From assembly GCA_937900485.1 (NCBI GenBank), contig CALCEL010000063.1, forward strand, positions 29,249-93,248: a stretch of 64,000 nt of DNA. The letters run 5' to 3'. The stretch comes from an uncultured Prevotellaceae bacterium (lineage in GTDB: Bacteria > Bacteroidota > Bacteroidia > Bacteroidales > Bacteroidaceae). Position 1 is the stretch's first letter; every line of letters starts with the position of its first letter. Both the position numbers and the translations under genes were made by a program. Below are positions 27,201 to 34,999 of the stretch, in pieces. The notes beneath the pieces were generated by a model, which was given only the letters and a program-made list of their open reading frames with translations, ran no database searches and had not been told where the DNA came from.

Positions 27201-27696
27201 GTATGGTGGTACGACAGAAATGGCTGAAGTCGAGACCTACGGCAAGCATGATCTCAGCCTCAATCTCCTTGTCTTTAGTGTAAGAGATATTCTCGTCGAG
27301 ATTTCTCAGTTCCCATTCCTTCGTCTGTATGTTGCCGTTAACCTTCTTTCTCGCACGTGTTACCGACCATGTGGCTTCGTAGTGAATGTTGTTACTGCCT
27401 ATGAACGTCAGTTTTGTGTACGCCTCGCTGGTGTTTCTTCTCATCAGCTGACGCGGGTCGTTAATCTTCACGCTCTTGTCGCCGTCTGTGGTCGCTCCTT
27501 GCATCTTAGTGTTGTCGAGTCGTGGTGTGTCCGCATAAAGAGTGAGACAGATGGCGTCGAGTATTGTGGACTTTCCAGCTCCGGTCTTTCCCGTGATCAG
27601 GAACACCTCGCTGTCAGACAATGGTTGCCTCTCGAAATCGATGACCGCATCTTCGATAGACGCTATGTTGTGTATGATTAGTTTTTGTAATCTCAT
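24292..27696 (-). CDS. sbcC: SbcC, large subunit of the SbcCD nuclease
   Basis: SMC/Rad50-type ATPase of 1134 residues that works with SbcD to cut DNA hairpins and protein-blocked ends. Walker A GKTGAGKST (about 35-43), two very long coiled coils, the zinc-hook CPVCRQ near the middle (about 550-555), and C-terminal signature ISGGESF with Walker B TIFIDEGFGTLSG. Length fits the family. It follows SbcD by 16 bp. Nothing appears broken. Confidence 0.96.
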   Translation of the reverse strand: MRLQKLIIHNIASIEDAVIDFERQPLSDSEVFLITGKTGAGKSTILDAICLTLYADTPRLDNTKMQGATTDGDKSVKINDPRQLMRRNTSEAYTKLTFIGSNNIHYEATWSVTRARKKVNGNIQTKEWELRNLDENISYTKDKEIEAEIMLAVGLDFSHFCRTTILAQGEFTRFLNSKDDEKAEILEKITGVDSYSKIGAKIYAITSQKEQAWKEAMQLVEGTYTLTDEQIEERMKKLAELDKEYNDLKVLCDQDIIKRDWIRKDNELKCNVQETQNALLKAQDVLKTDDFKSKERTVREWNETIDARLWLNEAKNAEREQTRHKETLRDLEKQFQVLLGGLRFEEQEKDRKQNELSDIDSFLAKENDKIYIYEQAQTICGLLSNVDEARSDIEKNNKIAEKENATLNEVLLPSFKKAEKDVCDNKLSFETKGKELNKLESELNEMRMQELREKRDAVKERLNNVNTARERINHLNDAKSQYEKKRNSLAERDNATQEKMKRLKSLEAPVLEATQQLRIRKEILDKQKDTVDKFATALRMRLQPGDTCPVCRQRIETHLPHEDELAILVNGLREDYEKAEAELKKLTDNMTRLEAEIKTENDAYVRDMRLLENDDTVHVATQRALEACLACGLDGLDDTSMTALGSLEKATREDKDKLENWIRKGEQIEMSVTNARKECENRRKLMDEAVSRLREAEKNVTDCQTRLATATALVKAKEYDAAAALQKTHELLGEKKWDINWNERPKEFSRFLNDTAKRYAEMSQRRLSLTALLQTMDTKRENVKSVVNSIIEVMPDWKSIQASSETEVDDILARANNIANNTVVTINNLTAAEKMIDDNRTKLKVFMCDNDKMTTERLECLCTLSANDITTMDNELKRDRDTVIAKKTLFDNANKMTTTHQNNKPDMNDDDTLESLLNRIGNNEKSQNEIGENKGAINQELKNDRENKARLKSLIEDADNKKKEYQKWYRLNNLIGDSTGNKFRKIAQSYVLTSLVQSANHYMRTLTDRYTLKVAPGTFIIQLEDAYQGFVARAASTISGGESFLVSLALALALSDIGHNLSVDTIFIDEGFGTLSGEPLQNAITTLRSLHSKAGRHVGIISHVEELRERIPVQIQVIQEGNNSSSRIRIIPET

Positions 27697-27712
27697 GTTG
27701 GTTTTCTATGTC

Positions 27713-28882
27713 TTAATCGTTGTAAGCCTCGTCATTCATAATCCTGACTGTCTCGTTGAACAGTTGTTCCATCTCCTCGTCGAACGTCATGTTCATGTCT
27801 TCCGCATAACGACGCGCGATGTCGACAGGTCTCTCTGACTGGAACTCTTGTATGGTAAGACTCCGGCTCTCATTCACATCCCTTTTCTTGCGCTTAGCGT
27901 TGATAAGGCAGAAACGGCACGCTTTGTCGTTTGTCAAGGCATTGGCCTCCGCGTTGGCCTCGGCGGGTAAGAAGTCATCGATCTCAACATTCAGACGTAT
28001 GTACGCTGGTATGTCATCAGGGAAATGACTAAGCAGGTCCTTAGCCTCTTCCCATGTCGCCATGCCCTTGGTAGGCAGAGTGACTAACGGCATTATGTTG
28101 TTAATATCAATCTTACTGCATTGAGGAATGTCTCCGTGGCGTGATAACTCGATCATGCTGACGGAATGAGGATACTGCTCATCAAAACTGACAGCCAGAG
28201 GTGAGCCGCAGTATCTGACGTTATGCCTGCCCGTGTGGACGAACTGCTCATGATGAATATGTCCCAGAGCGAGGTAGTCGTATCCTTCGCCCAATTGCGC
28301 GAGGTCTAACGAGTCAATGCCTCCCACTGTGTACTCCGTGCCCTGCTCGTGTCCGGTGAAGTCACAGCCTCTGACCGTGGTGTGCGCAGTCATCACCACT
28401 GGCAGGTTGTCCGTGTTTTTCTTTCTGACGCAGTCGAGCAGGCACTGGAAGAATCCCTTCGGGATGTTTCGCTCATGCGAGTAAGGCACAGCGATGACAT
28501 AACCTTTGCCAGGGATGAAAATGATGTGCTCATCAATATTCTCTCTGTTGATTACGCCGATGGTATGCACGTTAAGTGCTTTCCATGGAGTGCTGAATAT
28601 CTCATGCTTCGAGGCGCTGTCATGGTTGCCCGAAGTAATGATAATCGTCATGTCCGGGTTGGCGTTGTGCATCTCCACCAGGGAGTTGGTGAACAACCTC
28701 TGTATAGCTGCTGACGGTTGAGATGTGTGATAGACGTCACCGCAAAGCAGGAAGACGTCAGGCTTTTCTCTCCTTATGATCTCCGTCATTTGGATAATCA
28801 TGTCCTTTTGTTCCTTCGTGCGGTCGTAATTATATAATGTGTGGCCAAGGTGCCAGTCGCTTGTATGTAGTATCTTCATCAT
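27713..28882 (-). CDS. sbcD: SbcD, nuclease subunit of SbcCD
   Basis: Mre11-type metallophosphoesterase of 389 residues. Metal motifs in order: DWHLGH (9-14), GDVYH, GNHDS, HTTV and GHIHHE. These bind two Mn2+ ions for hairpin cleavage and 3'-5' nuclease action. The usual sbcD-sbcC order is kept. A second possible ATG one codon later would make no real difference. Confidence 0.96.
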   Translation of the reverse strand: MMKILHTSDWHLGHTLYNYDRTKEQKDMIIQMTEIIRREKPDVFLLCGDVYHTSQPSAAIQRLFTNSLVEMHNANPDMTIIITSGNHDSASKHEIFSTPWKALNVHTIGVINRENIDEHIIFIPGKGYVIAVPYSHERNIPKGFFQCLLDCVRKKNTDNLPVVMTAHTTVRGCDFTGHEQGTEYTVGGIDSLDLAQLGEGYDYLALGHIHHEQFVHTGRHNVRYCGSPLAVSFDEQYPHSVSMIELSRHGDIPQCSKIDINNIMPLVTLPTKGMATWEEAKDLLSHFPDDIPAYIRLNVEIDDFLPAEANAEANALTNDKACRFCLINAKRKKRDVNESRSLTIQEFQSERPVDIARRYAEDMNMTFDEEMEQLFNETVRIMNDEAYND

Positions 28883-29252
28883 GGATATCTTGAATATGTG
28901 TTACATCGCCGATAACTGTTTGTCTATGCAAAAATATAGAAAAAAAGTGTTAATGATGACTATATCCGTCAAGAATGATAGTACAAAATTATTATGTGTG
29001 TGAAGTCAGAAAAAAACGTGAAAATTTTTGTGTATGTGTTTTTTTCACTACTTTAGACGTCAAGTATCGGATAGAACTTATTGACGTATGTGCGCATGTG
29101 TCTCATAATGTGCCTTTGAATGTGACGAATTGTTCTGAGCATCTCATTGACGTTGATAGTATTCATCTGACTCTTGTTCCTTAAATAATATCTGACGAGA
29201 CACAATCCATCTTAGTTATCCTGGAAGAGTCTCGGTAAACACGTTTTCGCTT
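28883..29252. other. Spacer between divergent sbcD and dicarboxylate transporter genes
   Basis: AT-rich DNA of 370 bp between divergent genes. A 69-codon open frame inside it (28975-29184) shows no family features and is not called. No convincing operator or riboswitch is visible. Confidence 0.5.
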
Positions 29253-30626
29253 ATGTTAGTGATGATTATTGAATTGCTGGTTGTCTTACTGGCTTTGTAT
29301 GTGGGCTCGCGTTACGGCAGCCTCGCGTTAGGTGCTATCTCTGGCATCGGTTTGGTTATCTTAGTGTTTGGATTTCAGTTGAAACCTGGAAATCCGCCGA
29401 CGGATGTGATCTACATCATTATAGCGGCGGTTACATGTGCGGGCATAATGCAGGCCTCGGGAGGTATGGACTGGCTCATTCAGTTGGCTGAGAAGCTGCT
29501 GCGTAGACATCCGGATCGTATAACGTTCTTAGCTCCGTTTTGTACTTTTTTTCTCACTGTCCTGGTAGGCACAGGTCATGTGGTTTACACGTTGATGCCT
29601 ATCATCTGTGACATTGCCTTGAAGAAAGGTATTCGTCCTGAGAGGCCTTGTGGCGTCGCCTCCATCGCTTCGCAGGTCGGCATCACCTGCTCACCTATCG
29701 CCGCAGCTGTCGCCTCATTTGTGGTGATATCCAATGCCAACGGCTTTGATGTTAACAACCTGCAAGTCATAGCTGTGACCATACCTGCCTGTCTGTGTGG
29801 ACTGATAGTGGCTTCCGCCTTCAGCTATAAACGAGGTCTTGACCTCGATAAGGACCCACAGTTTATGGCTAGGGTGAATGACCCTAAGCTGAGGGAGTAT
29901 ATGTATGGCAGCTCTGCCACCATGCTTGATAAGGAGATTGACAAGAATGCGAAACGTGCCGTATTTATATTCTTGGGCGCGCTGGCGGTAATCGTGATGT
30001 ACTCTGTCTTCCAAATCATCGGTTGTGACATGAGACCAGTCTTCGCTACAGGCAAGACTTTGGCTGACGGAACGGCAGAGATGAAGCCTGTCGGAATGAA
30101 TATCATCATTCAGATTGTGATGATAGCCGCCGCAGCCTTGATGATTGTCTTTTGTAATGCCAGTCCCAAGAAGGCTGTCCAGGGAGCGGTATGGCAGAGC
30201 GGTATGGTGGCTGTGGTCGCTATATATGGCATAGCATGGTTGGCGGACACTTACTTCTCTAACTACCTTGATGTCATGAAGTCTTCTCTTGAAGGCGTGG
30301 TAAGCCAGTATCCATGGACAATAGCGATAGCTTTCTTCGCCGTGTCTGTTCTCATCAACTCTCAGGGTGCTGTTGTCGTGTCAATGTTACCACTTGCTTA
30401 CAGTCTCGGCATTCCTGGACCTATATTATTGGGTGTGTTGCCAAGTGTGTATGGTTATTTCTTCATACCGAACTATCCGTCAGATATAGCCACAGTCAAC
30501 TTTGACCGTTCGGGAACAACGACAATCGGAAAATATCTGCTAAACCACTCGTTCATGATGCCGGGAATGGTAAGCGTCGTTGTTTCCACGTTGGTGGGCT
30601 TCTTATTGACAATGCTGATTTACTGA
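29253..30626 (+). CDS. Anaerobic C4-dicarboxylate transporter (Dcu family)
   Basis: Inner-membrane carrier of 457 residues with about 10-12 membrane segments, of the DcuA/DcuB family that exchanges fumarate, aspartate or malate for succinate. Family segments seen: CAGIMQASGGMDWL, VGTGHVVYTLMPIICDIA, RPERPCGVASIASQVGIT and FIPNYPSDIATVNFDRSGTT. The choice between DcuA and DcuB cannot be made from sequence alone. Succinate export fits fumarate-respiring Prevotella. It is monocistronic with its own terminator. Confidence 0.93.
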   Translation: MLVMIIELLVVLLALYVGSRYGSLALGAISGIGLVILVFGFQLKPGNPPTDVIYIIIAAVTCAGIMQASGGMDWLIQLAEKLLRRHPDRITFLAPFCTFFLTVLVGTGHVVYTLMPIICDIALKKGIRPERPCGVASIASQVGITCSPIAAAVASFVVISNANGFDVNNLQVIAVTIPACLCGLIVASAFSYKRGLDLDKDPQFMARVNDPKLREYMYGSSATMLDKEIDKNAKRAVFIFLGALAVIVMYSVFQIIGCDMRPVFATGKTLADGTAEMKPVGMNIIIQIVMIAAAALMIVFCNASPKKAVQGAVWQSGMVAVVAIYGIAWLADTYFSNYLDVMKSSLEGVVSQYPWTIAIAFFAVSVLINSQGAVVVSMLPLAYSLGIPGPILLGVLPSVYGYFFIPNYPSDIATVNFDRSGTTTIGKYLLNHSFMMPGMVSVVVSTLVGFLLTMLIY

Positions 30627-30632
30627 TATTGA

Positions 30633-30664
30633 ATGTCCTCCAAGCATGGAGGACACTTTTTTTG
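30633..30664 (+). terminator. Terminator of the dicarboxylate transporter gene
   Basis: TGTCCTCC pairs with GGAGGACA (loop AAGCAT) and is followed by a run of eight T. The probable group II intron remnant starts right after the T-run. Confidence 0.85.
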
Positions 30665-30955
30665 TGTTCCCGACTGAGTGTTGTCTGACGTGTACAGGTC
30701 CCGAATTAGCCGCTAATGGCGGGAATGACGTATCAATAGGCAAGCGTGTACGTGGCGAGAGGGAATCTGATGGAGGCTTACTGTGAACATCTAGTTTGGC
30801 GCACTGAAACTTCATATAAGACATATGACTCTCGGTAAGACCGCCAAACAGACCAAAGCCTAATGGCTATTCGGAAGGAGCGTTGAATTCGAAAGTAAGA
30901 GGTTCGTCCCTTTATAATATGTAACGCAATGGTATGTGTGGAAACAGGTGGAATA
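30664..30955 (+). mobile_element. Probable group II intron remnant (5' domain I only)
   Basis: The sequence begins GTGTTCCCGACTGAG directly after the terminator T-run and contains words I associate with domain I of bacterial group II introns: GGCAAGCGTGTACGTGGCGA, GGGAATCTGATGGAGGCTTA, CAAACATC-like TGAACATC, CATATAAGACATA and GGTAAGACCGCCAAACAGAC. No maturase frame and no domain V are present, and repeat copy B follows at once, so it would be a dead 5' fragment. Recognition is from memory of related introns, not from a search. Confidence 0.5.
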
Positions 30956-31305
30956 AAGGACAATTTGTCATTTGACGAAATTTCTTATGCGTGTTTTTCG
31001 TAAAAATTAGGTTAACTTATTGACATTCTAATTGTAAGGAATTTAAATAACTCATGTCTCTTTTTTGAAAATCTTAGGTTATGTTGTAGTCTATACGCAG
31101 GTCTGCAATTAAAAAAATCCTAACCTGAACTTTTCAATGTCCTAACCTGAGAATTTCGTATGTCGAATAAAACACGGTATAATTCCGGAAGTCATTTTTC
31201 CGTTGTCATGTGTCAACGGTAAAAGAGGAATTTCGGACAGTATAAATTTAGGTTACGGATAGGAAATCTGGTCACGTACTTATGAGTGTATTTCTTATGG
31301 GGTTA
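30956..31305 (+). repeat. Dispersed intergenic repeat, copy B
   Basis: Homologous to copies A and C along its whole length. It opens AAAGGACAATTTGTCA, then GACGAAATTTCTTATGC (30974-30990), contains the hairpin core TTAGGTTATGTTGTAGTC then ATCCTAACCTGAACTTTTCA (31117-31136) and CCTAACCTGAG (31141-31151), and near the end GGATAGGAAATCTGGTCACG (31257-31276), which is an imperfect inverted match to the opening. The 5' arm of the hairpin has diverged here (TTAGGTTATG). Confidence 0.78.
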
Positions 31306-31362
31306 ACCTACGAAAAAGAGGAGAGTCATTAGTGGCGCGATGAGTGGATAATCTCAGGTGTT

Positions 31363-31542
31363 ATGATAAGTTGCAGTGGGAAGAATTTCTGGACTGGAAA
31401 AGATTTAAGAGCAAACGCAACGACATCCCCAGACCCTAAGTATCATAGAATATTTAAGGGTGGTGATTCTTACGAGATAATGGAAAACAGACTTAAATAC
31501 TGTTATGAAATAGTGGAGAAGGCCTTTGAGAATATGCATTGA
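31363..31542 (+). CDS. Small hypothetical ORF, 59 residues
   Basis: An uninterrupted frame from ATG 31363 to TGA 31542, starting MISCSGKNFWTGKDL and ending IVEKAFENMH. It is charged, has no signal peptide, and is not recognised. It lies just after repeat copy B in a region otherwise free of genes. It may be a relic or a genuine small gene; the C-terminal helix (MENRLKYCYEIVEKAFE) is the only protein-like feature. Confidence 0.25.
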   Translation: MISCSGKNFWTGKDLRANATTSPDPKYHRIFKGGDSYEIMENRLKYCYEIVEKAFENMH

Positions 31543-31834
31543 CGCCGCGCGTGTCTCAATACTAATATGTCCTTTATTATTAGCATTTATCTCTAATCCG
31601 ATTATTCCTTCCTTTTATTTATTTGTGATTACTGATGTTGGGGTGAATTGAAATTATTTTCGAGAGATACGTGTGATTTCCCGATTTTATCAGTAAATTC
31701 ACGCTCTCAAATGTGATGAGAAGTGTTCCGTTTTTGTTTTGTTATCGGAACGCTTGCGTGGCGGCAAGAGGACTCGACTCAGTGTGACAGTCCGCCGTCT
31801 CAGAAATAATAATACAGTATCATTAAAATATTAC
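31543..31834. other. Gap before the kinase-RapZ gene
   Basis: Unannotated AT-rich DNA with no repeat core. In-frame sequence from 31739 upstream of the chosen ATG lacks family similarity and is treated as untranslated leader. Confidence 0.4.
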
Positions 31835-33304
31835 ATGGAACGTTTACGGAATTTATATGAGAAGTTGACGGGGAGACAAGCGGAGGTCATTGAGAAACTG
31901 GCGGGTGCGGGAAGCAACCGCATCTACTATAGAGTAGGTGAGTATGTGGGAGTGATAGGAACGAGTGAGGAGGAGAACAGGGCGTTTTGTGAGATCAGCC
32001 GTGTCCTTCATGATGAGGGTGTCAATGTTCCTGTGGTCTATGCTCATTCTGACGACTATATGGTGTATCTGGAAGAGGACTTGGGAGATGTAATGCTCTA
32101 TGACGCTATTCGCAAGGGACGTGAGAGTGGGGGACGATATTCCGAAGATGAGGTGGCGCTCTTGAGAAAAGTGATGGGCGAATTGCCTAAGATACAGTTT
32201 GCCGGAGGCAAAGAGGCTGTGTTTGCTAACTGTTATCCTCAAAGAGAGATGGATCATACCAGCGTCATGTTTGACCTTAACTACTTCAAATACTGTTTTC
32301 TGAAACTATCTGGTGTGGAGTTTAATGAGATTAGATTACAGGAGGATTTTGAGTCGTTTGCTGCTGATATATTAGCTTCGGCGTCCAACGTACCTACATT
32401 TATGTGCCGTGACTTCCAGGCGCGTAACGTGATGTTGAGAGACGGTAAACCTTACTTCATAGATTTTCAGGGAGGTAGGAAAGGACCGATATACTATGAC
32501 GTGGCAAGTTTTCTCTGGCAGTCATCAGCATGTTACTCTGATTCTTTGAGGGAGCAGTTGATAGACACTTATCTTGAGTCTCTTGGACGTTATGTCTCTG
32601 TGACAAGGGAAGAGTTTGTCGGTAAGCTTCATTTGTTTGTGCTGTTCCGTCTCTTGCAGGTTCTCGGTGCATATGGATTTCGCGGACTGTGGGAAAAGAA
32701 GACGTATTTCGTGAATAGCATTCCTTCCGCTTTGGCTAATCTCAAGACAGAGATTGAACGGGGTGTGTGTGACGCTTATCCTTATATTAAAGAGGTTTGC
32801 TGTATGTTAATCAGTAAAATGATACCTACTGACGCTAAGGCGGATTCGAAGGTGTCAAGATATCTGTCTGGTGACTCTTCTTATCTGGGTAAGTCTGATA
32901 AACCATTGGTGGTTCGTGTCTTTTCTTTCTCTTTCAAAAAAGGTATACCATCTGACGAGACGACTAATGGTGGAGGTTATGTGTTTGACTGTCGGAGCAC
33001 ACATAATCCAGGAAGGTATGATGAGTATAAGAGCCTGACGGGATTGGACGCTCCCGTCATTGAGTTCTTGGAGGAGGATGGTGAGATTCTCACGTTCCTG
33101 GACTCTGTGTATAAGCTGGTGGATTTCCACGTCAGACGATTCATGGACCGCGGGTTCACGGACCTCATGATCTCATGCGGATGTACTGGCGGTAGACACC
33201 GTTCCGTGTACTCGGCGCAACATGTGGCTGAGCATTTGCAAAAGAAATTTGGGGTCGAGGTGCGTGTGTGCCATCGTGAGATTGGCGTGAGTCAGGTGCT
33301 ATGA
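31835..33304 (+). CDS. Fusion: AmgK-like sugar/aminoglycoside kinase plus RapZ C-terminal domain
   Basis: A 489-residue two-domain protein. Residues 1 to about 325 are an aminoglycoside-phosphotransferase-type kinase: ATP-site region GAGSNRIYYRV, lid YLEEDLGD, catalytic loop RDFQARNVM and metal loop FIDFQGG. This matches the AmgK group, which phosphorylates MurNAc/GlcNAc at C1. From about 350 to the end the sequence matches the RapZ C-terminal domain (FSFKKG, VFDCRSTHNPGR, ISCGCTGGRHRSVY, VCHREI), which in E. coli binds glucosamine-6-phosphate and a small RNA; the N-terminal P-loop kinase of RapZ is absent. ATG 31835 is chosen over an upstream TTG at 31739. An amino-sugar kinase sensed by its attached RapZ domain is my inference. 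Confidence 0.83.
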   Translation: MERLRNLYEKLTGRQAEVIEKLAGAGSNRIYYRVGEYVGVIGTSEEENRAFCEISRVLHDEGVNVPVVYAHSDDYMVYLEEDLGDVMLYDAIRKGRESGGRYSEDEVALLRKVMGELPKIQFAGGKEAVFANCYPQREMDHTSVMFDLNYFKYCFLKLSGVEFNEIRLQEDFESFAADILASASNVPTFMCRDFQARNVMLRDGKPYFIDFQGGRKGPIYYDVASFLWQSSACYSDSLREQLIDTYLESLGRYVSVTREEFVGKLHLFVLFRLLQVLGAYGFRGLWEKKTYFVNSIPSALANLKTEIERGVCDAYPYIKEVCCMLISKMIPTDAKADSKVSRYLSGDSSYLGKSDKPLVVRVFSFSFKKGIPSDETTNGGGYVFDCRSTHNPGRYDEYKSLTGLDAPVIEFLEEDGEILTFLDSVYKLVDFHVRRFMDRGFTDLMISCGCTGGRHRSVYSAQHVAEHLQKKFGVEVRVCHREIGVSQVL

Positions 33305-33317
33305 GCAAACCGTTCTT

Positions 33318-34238
33318 CTAAAGAAGAAGAGAAACGAGCGGGATGGTAAGTAGAGACAATAATGTCGTGATGAATGTGCCTTGCGCCATTATTGTCTCAT
33401 CCTTTCCTAACTTAAAGCATAACATCGTGCCGAATGATGCTACGGGCATTGCTATTATCATGGTGTTGATGTTCACTATCTTATCGTCGAAGACGTTGAT
33501 GGTCTTGAATATCGTCATGACGAACAGAGGAAGGATAATCAGTCGCAGTACCGCCATGAGGAAGATGCGGGGACTGCCTGCCATCTTTCTTGATGGTATC
33601 TGCGATATGCTGTAGCCTATTATTAACAGTGAGCCTGGAACGGTTATGTTTCCTATGAGTATGAACGGACGTGACAGGACTTGAGGGGTAGGAAGGGATA
33701 TCGCCACTATTATAATAGATATGTATGTTCCTATCATTGCCGGTGATATCAGTCTGTTCCAATGAAAATGTTCCTCGTCTTTTCCTGCTATAAACTGTGC
33801 ACCCCAGACAAACACGCAGAATGTGTTTGCCACGTTTAGCACACTGGCGTAGAACACTGCCTCGGGTCCGAATATTGAGGAGACCACTGGGTAACCGATG
33901 AATCCCACGTTACCAAATGCTAACATGAAGCTGTAGATTCCTTCTTCTTCTTTTTTCACTCCAAACCATTTGGGAAGGTAGGATGCGATACAAAGTAGGA
34001 TGACGTATGTCAATGTACTGACAATCAGAAGTGGTACTATCAGGGAACGCTCTGGCATCTTGTCGCCCATGGTGCTGGCTATGATGAGACACGGACAGGT
34101 GAGGTTGATTATCAGTGCCGACAACTTTTTGCTCAGTGTCTGGTCCATGAGTTTGCATTTGCCAGATATGTATCCTGCTATAACCACAGTGAAAAGCACT
34201 GCCATCTGTTCAAGTATCGTGTTGAAATCCATCTTCAA
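33318..34238 (-). CDS. AEC family transporter (auxin efflux carrier type)
   Basis: Inner-membrane protein of 306 residues with about ten membrane helices in two five-helix halves. Characteristic points are the N-terminal helix with FTVVIAGYISGKCKLMD, the segment SALIINLTCPCLI with the conserved Asn-Pro/Cys kink, and SFMLAFGNVGFIGYPVV in the middle. Members export organic acids, amino acids or auxin-like compounds. Its start overlaps the stop of trmN6 by four bases (ATGA), so both are co-translated. Confidence 0.88.
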   Translation of the reverse strand: MKMDFNTILEQMAVLFTVVIAGYISGKCKLMDQTLSKKLSALIINLTCPCLIIASTMGDKMPERSLIVPLLIVSTLTYVILLCIASYLPKWFGVKKEEEGIYSFMLAFGNVGFIGYPVVSSIFGPEAVFYASVLNVANTFCVFVWGAQFIAGKDEEHFHWNRLISPAMIGTYISIIIVAISLPTPQVLSRPFILIGNITVPGSLLIIGYSISQIPSRKMAGSPRIFLMAVLRLIILPLFVMTIFKTINVFDDKIVNINTMIIAMPVASFGTMLCFKLGKDETIMAQGTFITTLLSLLTIPLVSLLL

Positions 34239-34933
34239 AATCCTAAATAAAAATCTTTTGTTAATAACCTGTAGTCGGACGAATATTCGTTGTTCTCATC
34301 TTTTATTATCAGTGTGGAGAACTGTGTCTGGTTTTTCGCGTCACGTGTGAATGATAACATGACTCGTTTGGGATGTTTGCGTTGTGTCGTCTTCACGTCT
34401 GTTCGTCTCTCGAGATAGAGCTTGTGCCTTGCCGCTTCCCCAATGAAGTCCATGGATGCTTCGGCTGGTATGATGACGCAAAAACGACCATTGTCTGTCA
34501 GTTTGTCTTTAGCTCCTCTTATTAACTCGTCGAAACTGAGTGATGAGGTGTGTCTTGCCTTGTCTCGTTTGTCATCCGGGCATCCTGTGTCCTCTTTGTG
34601 AAACGGCGGGTTGGAGACGATGATGTCGTACCTCTTCTCATCATGTATTTCTCTGAAGTCTGCTTGTCGTACGTTGACGCGGTCACAAAATGGCGTTGAG
34701 TCGATATTCTTCTCTGCCTGACTCACGCATTCGCAGTCGATGTCTATGGCGTCAATAGTCATGTCCGTTGTTCGTTGGGCAAGCATTAACGCTATAAGAC
34801 CGGACCCCGTGCCAATGTCAAGACAGGTGCGGGAGTCGCTGACGTCAGTCCATGCTCCAAGAAGAACTCCGTCTGTGCCAACTTTCATGGCACAAGCGGA
34901 GTCGTCAATTTTGAATTGTTTGAATGTGAACAT
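34235..34933 (-). CDS. trmN6: tRNA1(Val) (adenine(37)-N6)-methyltransferase
   Basis: SAM-dependent methyltransferase of 232 residues (YfiC/TrmN6), modifying A37 of tRNA-Val. The SAM loop is LDIGTGSGLIALMLAQR (about 39-55), the acidic loop AIDIDCE follows, and the N6-adenine catalytic motif NPPF is in IIVSNPPFHKEDTG (about 107-120). It is upstream of and overlapping with the AEC transporter gene. Confidence 0.92.
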   Translation of the reverse strand: MFTFKQFKIDDSACAMKVGTDGVLLGAWTDVSDSRTCLDIGTGSGLIALMLAQRTTDMTIDAIDIDCECVSQAEKNIDSTPFCDRVNVRQADFREIHDEKRYDIIVSNPPFHKEDTGCPDDKRDKARHTSSLSFDELIRGAKDKLTDNGRFCVIIPAEASMDFIGEAARHKLYLERRTDVKTTQRKHPKRVMLSFTRDAKNQTQFSTLIIKDENNEYSSDYRLLTKDFYLGF

Positions 34934-34999
34934 TCAGTAAGATGTTATTCTCATTCATGGCCTCTCGTGCAGACAATGAATGAGAAGAATTTGTAAACA

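Noticed and set aside
28975..29184. 69-codon frame in the sbcD-transporter spacer
   Set aside because: No homology features, no promoter, and odd Cys/Val/Phe-rich composition.
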